A DNA stretch of 44,904 bases from Micromonospora sp. AMSO31t (GTDB lineage Bacteria; Actinomycetota; Actinomycetes; Mycobacteriales; Micromonosporaceae): contig NZ_WBKT01000036.1 in NCBI RefSeq assembly GCF_008868175.1, positions 1 through 44,904 of the forward strand, in the 5' to 3' direction. The notes under the pieces were generated by a model. That model saw only the letters and a list, made by a program, of their open reading frames with translations, was not told where the DNA came from and made no database searches. Within the stretch, counting starts at the first letter, position 1; each line of letters starts with the position of its first letter. Of the stretch, positions 1 through 6,739 are shown in pieces. A program made the position numbers and the translations under genes.

Positions 1-111
1 TGACCCTGCTTCTCGCACCGCTGCTCGTCACCGCGTGCACCACCGATCCGGCCGGGGCGGCCGGATCGGTGGTGCACGCGGTGACGAGCAGCGGTGCGAG
101 AAGCAGGGTCA
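1..111. repeat. Perfect 54-bp inverted repeat with 3-nt loop at the first base
   Basis: Bases 1-54 are the exact reverse complement of 58-111, with only GGG (55-57) between them. The repeat starts at base 1, and its right arm is the 5' part of a leftward lipoprotein gene that begins at 130. A natural terminator or operator would not copy 54 bases of signal-peptide coding sequence without a mismatch. The likeliest explanation is a fold-back artefact at the end of an assembled sequence; a real hairpin end or a recent inverted duplication is less likely. Treat bases 1-57 as unreliable. Confidence 0.9.
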
Positions 112-130
112 GTGGTACGTGGCGACGCAT
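55..130 (-). CDS. Lipoprotein, N-terminal fragment, cut by the terminal inverted repeat
   Basis: Reading leftwards from ATG at 130 gives MRRHVPLTLLLAPLLVTACT, a classic lipoprotein signal peptide: two arginines, a hydrophobic stretch, then lipobox V-T-A-C. After the lipid-modified Cys the sequence continues with a Thr/Asp/Pro linker and then reaches the centre of the inverted repeat, where the reading becomes meaningless. The mature protein is outside the window, so no function can be given. There is no clear Shine-Dalgarno sequence. A TAGCGT box six bases before the ATG could be a -10 element for a leaderless message. The gene is divergent from the VOC gene at 206. Confidence 0.6.
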
Positions 131-205
131 CAGCGCACGCTACGGCAGAGATCCACTTCGGTGGGGGCCTCGATCTTCCCCGCCTGGATGAGTCAGGATC
201 GGCGG

Positions 206-562
206 ATGGCGAACGTCTGGTCCGGTGTCACGATCGACTGTCTCGACCCGGAACGGGTGGCCCGGTTCTGGAGCGCCCTGCTCGGTCGCGAGCCCGGCCC
301 GTCCCAGGAGGGCTGGGTCTACCTCGGCGAGCGCGGTGACCCGCAGCCGCGGCTGGTGTTCCAGCCCGTGGCCGAGCCGCAGACCGGCAAGGTGCGGATC
401 CACCTCGACATCACCGTCGCGGACATCGACGAGGCCATGACGGCGGTCGTCGATCTCGGTGGCCGGTTCACCGGTGAACGGCACGACTACGAGGAGGGCG
501 TGGTCGTCGTCATGGCCGACCCCGAGGACCACGAGTTCTGCCTGGTCGAGTACTACGGCTGA
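206..562 (+). CDS. VOC superfamily (glyoxalase/bleomycin-resistance-like) protein
   Basis: A 118-residue cytosolic protein with a single vicinal-oxygen-chelate fold. It opens with a beta-alpha unit (VTIDCLDPERVARFWSALLG), has a central strand ending in RIHLDITV with the HLD signature, and closes with VMADPEDHEFCLVEYY, the typical C-terminal metal-side strand carrying a Glu. This is the Glyoxalase_6-like subgroup common in actinomycetes, whose substrates are mostly unknown. The ATG at 206 starts directly before the conserved first strand; ATG 188 in the same frame is the alternative and would add six residues. Nothing nearby ties it to the uronate genes, so only the fold is called. Confidence 0.82.
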   Translation: MANVWSGVTIDCLDPERVARFWSALLGREPGPSQEGWVYLGERGDPQPRLVFQPVAEPQTGKVRIHLDITVADIDEAMTAVVDLGGRFTGERHDYEEGVVVVMADPEDHEFCLVEYYG

Positions 563-845
563 CGGCGGCGCGCGGACGGAACGTATGCCTGCCAGGTCGG
601 CCACCTCGACGACCCCTTGGTCCGGCTCCGAGCGCAGCTCGTCCTCCGGCACGCACCGCGAGCAACGGACCACCCGCACGAGCTGGCGACTTTGGCTCAA
701 CGCCGCAGGCTGGCCCCCTGGCTGCTGGGCCTGGCTGACACGGGCAATTCGAGGCCACGGGCGAGCGACCTCCAGACAGGTGGTCCCACATCCGCCGGGC
801 CGCCCGACAGCGGGCCGAGTTGCGGCCACGCTGGCACCGAGGGCA
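563..845. other. Non-coding stretch, nothing recognised
   Basis: There are 283 bases between the VOC gene and the 3' end of kdgK, which converge here. Open frames exist on both strands but none resembles a known family, and no strong terminator hairpin is visible. It may hold decayed coding sequence. Confidence 0.5.
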
Positions 846-1943
846 CTACCGCTGCACGCGAGCGCCCCTGCCGAGGACGAGCGACTCGACTTCCTTCAGG
901 CTCGCCATCGAGGTGTCGCCGGGGGTGGTCATGGCCAGGGCTCCGTGCGCCGCGCCATATTCCACCGCGGTGGCCAGGTCGCCGGTCTTCAGCAGTCCGT
1001 AGATCAGTCCGGAGGCGAAGCTGTCGCCGCCGCCGACCCGGTCGAGGATATCCAGGCCGGCCCGGTGGGTGGCCTCGACGAAGCCGCTTTCGGCTGACCA
1101 GGCGATCGCGCCCCAGTCGTTGACCGTGGCGCTGCGGACCGTACGCAGGGTGGTGGCCACGACCGCGAAGTTGTCGTACTCCTTGGTGACCGCCTGGATC
1201 ATCCGCTCGAAGTTGGCCACCTCGAGGTGGGACAGCGACCCGTCGGTGTCAGGCACCTCGAAGCCCAGCGACGCGGTGAAGTCCTCCTCGTTGCCGATCA
1301 TCACGTCGACGTAGCGGGCGAGCCGGCGGTTGACCTCCCGCGCCCGCGGCTGCCCGCCGATGGCCTGCCAGAGGCTGGGCCGGTAGTTCAGGTCGTAGGA
1401 GATGATGGTGCCGTGCCGGCGGGCGGACCGCATCGCCGCCTCGATGGTGTCGGGGGTGGTGGTGGACAGGGCGGCGTAGATGCCGCCGGTGTGCAGCCAG
1501 CGCACCCCCAGCGTGCCGAACAGGTGGTCCCAGTCGACGTCCTCGGGACGCAGCTGGCTCGCGGCGGTGTGCCCACGGTCAGAGGTGCCGACGGCCCCGC
1601 GTACGCCGAAACCGCGCTCGGTGAAGTTGAGGCCGTTGCGCACGGTGCGGCCGGTTCCGTCGTACGGCATCCAGGTGATGAACGAGGTGTCCACGCCACC
1701 CTGGAGGACCAGGTCTTCGAGCAGGCGGCCCACCTCGTTGTCGGCGAAGGCGGTGACCACGGCGGCGCGGAGGCCGAAGCAGCGGCGCAGGCCGCGGGCG
1801 ACGTTGTATTCGCCGCCGCCCTCCCACGCCCGGAAGCTGCGGGTGGTGCGCACCCGCCCCTCGCCGGGGTCGAGGCGCAGCATGATCTCGCCGAGCGAGA
1901 CCATGTCGTACCGACAGTCGTCGGCGGGTCGAATCCGCAGCAT
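846..1943 (-). CDS. kdgK: 2-keto-3-deoxygluconate kinase, PfkB family
   Basis: A 365-residue cytosolic sugar kinase that phosphorylates 2-keto-3-deoxygluconate to KDPG, the step where both uronate branches join. PfkB features are visible: the N-terminal glycine-rich sugar-binding signature around residues 37-50 (EGGGEYNVARGL), the SYDLNYRPSLW segment near 183-192, and the C-terminal signature DRVGGGDSFASG at 301-312 with GGGD at 304-307 and D307 as predicted catalytic base. The start is ATG 1943, preceded by a GGAGG box. It begins one base after the eda stop, so the two are translationally coupled. The neighbouring aldolase and IclR gene support KDG rather than ribose or fructose as substrate. 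Confidence 0.9.
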   Translation of the reverse strand: MLRIRPADDCRYDMVSLGEIMLRLDPGEGRVRTTRSFRAWEGGGEYNVARGLRRCFGLRAAVVTAFADNEVGRLLEDLVLQGGVDTSFITWMPYDGTGRTVRNGLNFTERGFGVRGAVGTSDRGHTAASQLRPEDVDWDHLFGTLGVRWLHTGGIYAALSTTTPDTIEAAMRSARRHGTIISYDLNYRPSLWQAIGGQPRAREVNRRLARYVDVMIGNEEDFTASLGFEVPDTDGSLSHLEVANFERMIQAVTKEYDNFAVVATTLRTVRSATVNDWGAIAWSAESGFVEATHRAGLDILDRVGGGDSFASGLIYGLLKTGDLATAVEYGAAHGALAMTTPGDTSMASLKEVESLVLGRGARVQR

Positions 1944-1944
1944 C

Positions 1945-2622
1945 TCACGCCTCCGGTCCGGTCCGGGCGGCCGACACCGCGGCCGACGTACGCCGGGTGA
2001 CCTCGTCCCAGCGTCCGGCAGTGATCAGCTCCGGGGCGACCATCCAGGTGCCTCCGACCGCCAGGACCGCCGGGTGGGCCAGGTAGGCGGCGAGGTTGTC
2101 GGTGTTCACCCCGCCGGTCGGGATGAACCGCACGGAGCGGAACGGCGCGGCCAGCGCCTTGATCATCCCGAGGCCGCCAAGCTGTTCGGCGGGGAAGAAC
2201 TTGACGCTGTCGAGGCCGGCGTCGAGCGCCATCATGATCTCGGTGGGGCTGGTGACGCCGGGAAAGACCGGTATCCCGAGCTGCTGGCAGTGCCGGACGA
2301 CGGCCGGGCCGAAGCCGGGGCTGACGACGAACCGCGCACCGGCCTCGACCGCCCTGTCGACCTGGGCCGGGGTCACCACGGTTCCGGCGCCGACGAGCAG
2401 GTCGGGCCGCTCCGACATGTTCCGGATCGCCTCGGCCGCGGCGTCGGTGCGGAAGGTGACCTCGACGCTGTGCAGGCCCCCGTCGACGAGCGCCGCTGCC
2501 AACGGGACGGCGTCGCGGGCGGCGTCGAGCACGACCACGGGCAGGATCCGACCGGCTCCGACGGCCGCAACCACGCCACCGGCCTCCGGATCGGACTGTT
2601 CAGAATGGCGAACGCTAGTCAC
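1945..2622 (-). CDS. eda: KDPG/KHG aldolase
   Basis: A 225-residue class I aldolase that splits KDPG into pyruvate and glyceraldehyde-3-phosphate, the last step of hexuronate catabolism. The Schiff-base lysine is K141 in DSVKFFPAEQ, and the catalytic glutamate is E54 in HSVEVTFRT. Other landmarks are GAGTVVTPAQ, FVVSPGF, PGVTSPTEI and the phosphate-binding FIPTGGV. The GTG at 2622 is chosen because a promoter (TTGACA, 16-bp spacer, TAGGGT) ends seven bases before it, predicting a leaderless message. An in-frame ATG at 2646 lies inside that promoter. It is followed immediately by kdgK and is divergent from an IclR gene, its likely regulator. Confidence 0.92.
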   Translation of the reverse strand: MTSVRHSEQSDPEAGGVVAAVGAGRILPVVVLDAARDAVPLAAALVDGGLHSVEVTFRTDAAAEAIRNMSERPDLLVGAGTVVTPAQVDRAVEAGARFVVSPGFGPAVVRHCQQLGIPVFPGVTSPTEIMMALDAGLDSVKFFPAEQLGGLGMIKALAAPFRSVRFIPTGGVNTDNLAAYLAHPAVLAVGGTWMVAPELITAGRWDEVTRRTSAAVSAARTGPEA

Positions 2623-2657
2623 ATACTTGACCCTATCGACGTCCATCGCCCTGTCAA
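2622..2657 (-). promoter_or_regulatory. Promoter of eda-kdgK, predicted leaderless
   Basis: Reading leftwards, TTGACA (2657-2652) is followed by a 16-bp spacer, TAGGGT (2635-2630), and after seven bases the GTG start at 2622. The predicted transcription start therefore coincides with the start codon. A TTGAC...GTCAA inverted pair (2627-2657) spans the promoter and is a candidate IclR-type operator, though its halves match poorly further inside. Confidence 0.65.
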
Positions 2658-2663
2658 CCCCGC

Positions 2664-2669
2664 TAAAGT
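2664..2669 (+). promoter_or_regulatory. -10 box of the IclR gene, predicted leaderless
   Basis: TAAAGT lies eight bases before the ATG at 2677, the spacing expected for a leaderless transcript. No good -35 is present at 17 bp, so the promoter may be weak or depend on the regulator. It sits just outside the eda promoter, so one bound protein could control both directions. Confidence 0.45.
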
Positions 2670-2676
2670 GGCCGCC

Positions 2677-3453
2677 ATGACCTCGCCCGACGGGTTCCTC
2701 CCGGTGAAGTCCGCCGGCCGGACGCTGGAGGTGCTCGAAGCGCTCGCCGCCTCGCCGCACCGGCGCTCCCTCGTCGACCTGGCCCGCGCCCTCGACATCC
2801 CTAAGAGCAGCCTGCACGGCATCCTCCGCACGCTGGCCCAGCGCGGCTGGGTGGAGAGCGACCTGACCGGCACCCGGTTCGGGCTGGGCATCCGCGCGCT
2901 GCAGGTCGGCGCCGCGTACCTCACCGCGGACGACGCCATGGGCGTGCTCGGCACGGTGCTCGACGACCTCTCCCGGCAGTTCGGCGAGACCGTCCACCTG
3001 GGGCGCCTCGACGGGCCACACGTCGTCTACCTCGCCAAGCGCGAGTCCGTACACCCCCTGCGGCTGTACAGCGCCATCGGCCGGCAGTTGCCGGCCCACG
3101 CCACGGCACTCGGCAAGGTGCTGCTGGCCGAGCGCGGCGACGACGAGGTCGACGAGTTGCTGAGCTGGCCGCTGCCCGCCCTGACCCGGCACACGCTCAC
3201 CACGCCGGACGCGCTGCACGCCGCGCTGGCCGGCATCCGGCAGCGGGGCTACGCGGCGGACCGCGAGGAGAGCACCGAGGGCATCGTCTGCGTCGCGATG
3301 GCCGTACCCCTGCGGTCCCCCGCCATCGACGCGATCAGCCTTTCCGTGCCGGTGGCCAGGCTCGGGGCCGACACCGAGGAACGGATCGTGGCGGCGCTGC
3401 ACCGGGCGGTCGACCAGGTCCGGGCGGCCGGCGGCCTGCTGACCAGCGCCTGA
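2677..3453 (+). CDS. IclR-family transcriptional regulator (KdgR-like by context)
   Basis: A 258-residue DNA-binding protein. The N-terminal winged helix (residues about 8-70) contains SLVDLARALDIPKSSLHGIL. The C-terminal IclR effector domain carries HATALGKVLLAE and the usual end of the ligand pocket, EESTEGIVCVAMAVP. IclR proteins bind small carboxylates or sugar acids; KdgR binds KDG. Being divergent from eda-kdgK across 54 bp, it probably controls them, and KDG or KDPG is the likely effector (inference). The ATG at 2677 follows a TAAAGT box by eight bases and lacks a Shine-Dalgarno, consistent with leaderless translation. Confidence 0.9.
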   Translation: MTSPDGFLPVKSAGRTLEVLEALAASPHRRSLVDLARALDIPKSSLHGILRTLAQRGWVESDLTGTRFGLGIRALQVGAAYLTADDAMGVLGTVLDDLSRQFGETVHLGRLDGPHVVYLAKRESVHPLRLYSAIGRQLPAHATALGKVLLAERGDDEVDELLSWPLPALTRHTLTTPDALHAALAGIRQRGYAADREESTEGIVCVAMAVPLRSPAIDAISLSVPVARLGADTEERIVAALHRAVDQVRAAGGLLTSA

Positions 3454-3454
3454 C

Positions 3455-3489
3455 CCGCCGCTCGACCCCGGCCCGGCGTCGAGCGGCGG
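3455..3489. terminator. Bidirectional terminator hairpin
   Basis: A perfect 12-bp stem (CCGCCGCTCGAC at 3455-3466 with its complement at 3478-3489) and an 11-base loop lie between the convergent IclR gene and GH28. There is no T-run, as is common in GC-rich actinomycetes. Confidence 0.75.
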
Positions 3490-3492
3490 CCG

Positions 3493-4932
3493 TCACGCCG
3501 AGGCCAGGCCGAGCGGCACCCCGTTCTCCACCACGTTGCGCAGCACCAGGTTGTCGACATTCTCCACCACATCAGCCCGGCTCGTGGTGCCGAAGTCCAC
3601 GTCGGTGAGGGTCACCGTCCCGATGTGCGCGTCGGGGTAACCGCGCAGGTTGAGGGCACGACCGGCCGACCGGACGGTGAGGTCCTGGACGTGGATGTCG
3701 CCGACAACGGGGTTGAACCCGTATCCGGGCCCCTCCTCGTAGTAGAAGTTGATGTCGATCACCGCGCTGGCGACCTCCCCGATGCGGATGTCCCGGGCGT
3801 GGAAGCCGGTGATGAACCCGCCGCGGATCGAGTTCGTCTTGAACCGCAGGGCGATGTCCAGGTTGGGGCTGGACATCTCGCAGTTGCGGACGAACACGTT
3901 ACGTACACCACCGGACATCTCGCTGCCGATGGTCACGCCGCCGTGGCCGTCCCGCATCAGGCAGCCTTCGATCAGGAGATCCTCGCTGGGTACGGCGAGC
4001 CGGCGCCCGTCGGCGTTGCGCCCGGACTTGATCGCGATGCAGTCGTCACCGGTGTCGAAGGTGCAGTCCCGGATGACGACCAGCCGGCTGGACTCGGGGT
4101 CGCAGCCGTCGTTGTTCGGGCCGTGCGAGTCGACCGTCACCCCCAGCACGAGGACGTTCGTCGACAGCGTCGGGTGGATCTCCCACATCGGGGACCGGAC
4201 GATCGTGACCCCCTCGATGAGCACGTTGCGGCACCGGTACGGCTCGATGAACGACGACCGCAGGTAGTCCCCCTCGCCGAACACCCGCTGCTCGACCGGC
4301 ACCCCCTGCTCGGCCATCGCGAGCAGCCGGGCCCGGGCGTCGTCCTGCTTGGGGTCGCCGGGCCGCCAGCCGTACTCCGGCTTGCCCTTCCACGGCCACC
4401 AGTGCGCGGTGTCCGCCTGGCCGTCCAGAACCCCGGAGCCGGTGACACCGACGTTCTCCTGCCCGTACGCATAGATCAGCGGCGAGTAGTTGTAGAGTTC
4501 GACGCCCTCGAACCGGGTCAACACGGCGGGCAGGTAGTCGGCCGGGGTCTGGCTGAACAGGACCACCGCGTCGGCCGTGACGTGCAGGTCGACGTTGCTG
4601 AGCAGGTGAATGGGCCCCGTCAGGAAGCGCCCGGCCGGCACCACCACGTGTCCGCCGCCGGCGGCGTGGCACTCCGCGACGGCCCGCCGGATGGCGGCCG
4701 TGCAGTCCGTGACGCCGTCACCCACCGCGCCGTAGCCCGTGATGTCGAACCAGCGGTCCGGGAAGTGCGGCCGTCGTACCTTGGCGCTGATGTACTGGGC
4801 GCGGGCCCAAGGGTTTCCGCTGGGCGTCGGGTCGGCGGACGCCCGGCCGCCGGGCAGCGGCGTCAGGGCGGCGGCGGCCCCGGTGACCGCCGCCCACCGT
4901 AGGACGTTCCGCCTGCTGTGTTCCGTGGTCAT
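3493..4932 (-). CDS. Tat-exported GH28 polygalacturonase-like enzyme
   Basis: A 479-residue exported beta-helix glycosidase, expected to hydrolyse galacturonate-containing chains such as homogalacturonan or rhamnogalacturonan. A Tat-type leader (SRRNVLRW, residues 6-13, then an Ala-rich stretch) is followed by the GH28 N-terminal segment DITGYGAVGDGVTD. All catalytic motifs are present: NND at 273-275, TGDD at 294-297 with both aspartates, GHG at 329-331, and RFK at 363-365 in place of the usual R-I-K. The loop around 171-225 suggests an exo-acting or oligosaccharide-active form, which is inference. GGGAGG precedes the ATG. It is the last gene of the leftward enzyme operon and is separated from the gene before it by a 14-bp hairpin. 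Confidence 0.88.
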   Translation of the reverse strand: MTTEHSRRNVLRWAAVTGAAAALTPLPGGRASADPTPSGNPWARAQYISAKVRRPHFPDRWFDITGYGAVGDGVTDCTAAIRRAVAECHAAGGGHVVVPAGRFLTGPIHLLSNVDLHVTADAVVLFSQTPADYLPAVLTRFEGVELYNYSPLIYAYGQENVGVTGSGVLDGQADTAHWWPWKGKPEYGWRPGDPKQDDARARLLAMAEQGVPVEQRVFGEGDYLRSSFIEPYRCRNVLIEGVTIVRSPMWEIHPTLSTNVLVLGVTVDSHGPNNDGCDPESSRLVVIRDCTFDTGDDCIAIKSGRNADGRRLAVPSEDLLIEGCLMRDGHGGVTIGSEMSGGVRNVFVRNCEMSSPNLDIALRFKTNSIRGGFITGFHARDIRIGEVASAVIDINFYYEEGPGYGFNPVVGDIHVQDLTVRSAGRALNLRGYPDAHIGTVTLTDVDFGTTSRADVVENVDNLVLRNVVENGVPLGLASA

Positions 4933-4972
4933 CGCGCCCTCCCGGGATCGGATGAAAACAGGATTCGGTGGG

Positions 4973-5004
4973 TCGGCCGGTCCCGCCGCAGCGGGACCGG
5001 CCGA
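4973..5004. terminator. Intra-operon hairpin before GH28
   Basis: A perfect 14-bp stem (TCGGCCGGTCCCGC at 4973-4986, complement at 4991-5004) with a 4-base loop lies in the 97-bp gap between the upstream GH79-like gene and GH28. It could end most transcripts, or stabilise the upstream message after processing, lowering GH28 relative to the rest. Confidence 0.6.
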
Positions 5005-5029
5005 GGGATCGCGGTCCAGGTCCCGTTGC

Positions 5030-6706
5030 TCAGTGCGAGAAGGTGACGATCTGCGCGGTGCCCGGCGCGACGGTCACCGTCGCCGACCGGTGATCGACCG
5101 CAACGGCGGTGGACTGCGGCGGGCCGGTGGCGACTCCCGCGGGCGACACGGTCCGTCCGCCGAGGGAGATCTGCGCGGCGTCCAGCGAGGCCAGGCCCTC
5201 CGGGGCCGCACTGCGCAGGGTCACCTGGCTTCCGGTGCCGTACGCCGAGGGCAGGTTCAGCGTCACCGCGTCCTGCGTGCTGTCCGCATGAGCCGGGTCC
5301 TGGACGTTGATGAGCACCACGGTCAGCGTGCCAGCCCTTCCCTTGACCGCGTACGCACGGAGCTTGTCCAGGTGCTCATCGGCGAGATCGAGGTCGACGA
5401 ACCGGCCCTGCGGGACCTGCCGGAACGCCCAGATGCCGTAGTAGAGCGGGTTCGCCGACAGCTCGTTCGCGTCGAGTGCCGCCTGGTCCGCGGCGCAGAA
5501 CGCACCGTAGTAGCGGTAGGAGATGGGGTACTCGGCGGAGTCACGCGCCTTGAAGTCGCCGCAGACGCCGGTGGTGTTGGTGTGGAACTGCAACCGGTCG
5601 ACGCCGCTCTGCGCCGCCTGCAGGAGGTAGTCCAGCGACCAGAGCGCCGTGGCGTACGAGTTGCTCGCCGCCGGCATCCCGCTGCACGAGGCACTGTTCG
5701 ACTCGTTGAGGGTCATCGGGATCGTGCCGTGGAGCTGGTCGTCGACGGCCATGATGCCGGCCAGCTTGCTGCGGGTGTTCGTGTAGGTGAGCGGGGACAT
5801 CAGCTGGCCGATTGTCATCACCGAGGAGCCGCAGTGGCTCCACGGGTACCAGTGCGAAGACAGCTCCGACAGCACCTGCCGCGGCTGGGTGGATTTGTCG
5901 GCCAGTGCGGCGGAGACGAATCCCTCCAGGTGGGTGTTGGTCTTCGCGGTGTTGGCCGACGGCCCGACGATCTTCAGGTGGGCGTGCGGCAGCGCCTCGT
6001 CGATGGCGGCCCGGTACTGCTTCGCCGTCTCCCACATCTCCGCGTCGGTCAGCGTGGTGACGTTGTCGTACTCGTTGCCCAGCTCCACCCCCAGCAGATC
6101 GTCGCCCAGGGTCCGGTACGCGGCCGTCACCTCGGCGACCACCTGCTCCAGGCTGACGTCGGGCGACGGGTCCCGCGTCGGGTTCTTGATTTTGGAGGGG
6201 TCGATAATCTTCTTGAGCGGCGCGCCGAGGGTCACCTTCCAGCCCGTGGCGTCCAGCAACTCCTTGAGGTGGTCCAGGTCGCTCTGGTCGACCGTGCCGC
6301 CGATCGCCTCGGGCGGGGCCGGCGCGTCGGTCCACGTGCCGAAGGCGGGCCACACCAGGTCCATGGAGTAGCCGCCGAGCCGGATCACACCGTGCGGACC
6401 GAGCGTCCGCAGCCGCTCCGCCATCCTTTCCCGAGTGAGGTAGCCGTGCGCGAAGTCCGCGGACTCGACCGAGAAGCCCTGGAAGTCCCCACCCAGCACC
6501 GCGTTGCGTCCGTCGACGGTGGCCGTGAGCGTGAGGTCCGTCGTCGCGGCGGAGTCGTCAGCGGTCGCGGGTAGGCCGCCGGCCGCCACGAGACCGGTCG
6601 CCAGCACTCCGGCGACCAGCGACCGGCGCAGGAAGCTTCGCCGTACAGGGACAGGGGTGGCGGCGCGGGCGCCGCGACCCGGAGCGGCGATGCCGTAGGT
6701 TTTCAT
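5030..6706 (-). CDS. Secreted GH79-like beta-glucuronidase (copy A)
   Basis: A 558-residue exported clan GH-A enzyme. A long leader with arginine pairs (VRRSFLRRS) and a hydrophobic stretch ends near ATADD at about 51. The TIM barrel carries LRTLGPHGVIRLGGYSMDL, the acid/base in VELGNEYDN (E212) and the nucleophile in LNESNSAS (E335, followed by SCSG). The last 100 or so residues form a beta-sandwich ending in GTAQIVTFSH. This matches GH79, which holds beta-glucuronidases, 4-O-methyl-glucuronidases and heparanases. It should trim terminal glucuronate outside the cell. GGAGA precedes the ATG. It is closely related along its whole length to copy B at 8965-10623. Exact substrate unknown. Confidence 0.82.
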   Translation of the reverse strand: MKTYGIAAPGRGARAATPVPVRRSFLRRSLVAGVLATGLVAAGGLPATADDSAATTDLTLTATVDGRNAVLGGDFQGFSVESADFAHGYLTRERMAERLRTLGPHGVIRLGGYSMDLVWPAFGTWTDAPAPPEAIGGTVDQSDLDHLKELLDATGWKVTLGAPLKKIIDPSKIKNPTRDPSPDVSLEQVVAEVTAAYRTLGDDLLGVELGNEYDNVTTLTDAEMWETAKQYRAAIDEALPHAHLKIVGPSANTAKTNTHLEGFVSAALADKSTQPRQVLSELSSHWYPWSHCGSSVMTIGQLMSPLTYTNTRSKLAGIMAVDDQLHGTIPMTLNESNSASCSGMPAASNSYATALWSLDYLLQAAQSGVDRLQFHTNTTGVCGDFKARDSAEYPISYRYYGAFCAADQAALDANELSANPLYYGIWAFRQVPQGRFVDLDLADEHLDKLRAYAVKGRAGTLTVVLINVQDPAHADSTQDAVTLNLPSAYGTGSQVTLRSAAPEGLASLDAAQISLGGRTVSPAGVATGPPQSTAVAVDHRSATVTVAPGTAQIVTFSH

Positions 6707-6739
6707 GGTTCTCCTCGCAGTGGTGGACGGTTGGTGGCG

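Noticed and set aside
3..188. Rightward open frame with a lipoprotein-like start at base 3
   Set aside because: It is the mirror of the leftward lipoprotein caused by the inverted repeat; the true signal peptide reads from ATG 130 leftwards, where sequence outside the repeat supplies the start codon and arginines.
1945..3402. Long leftward frame extending eda back through the IclR gene
   Set aside because: The extra part is antisense to a clear IclR protein. The promoter and leaderless GTG at 2622 define the real start.
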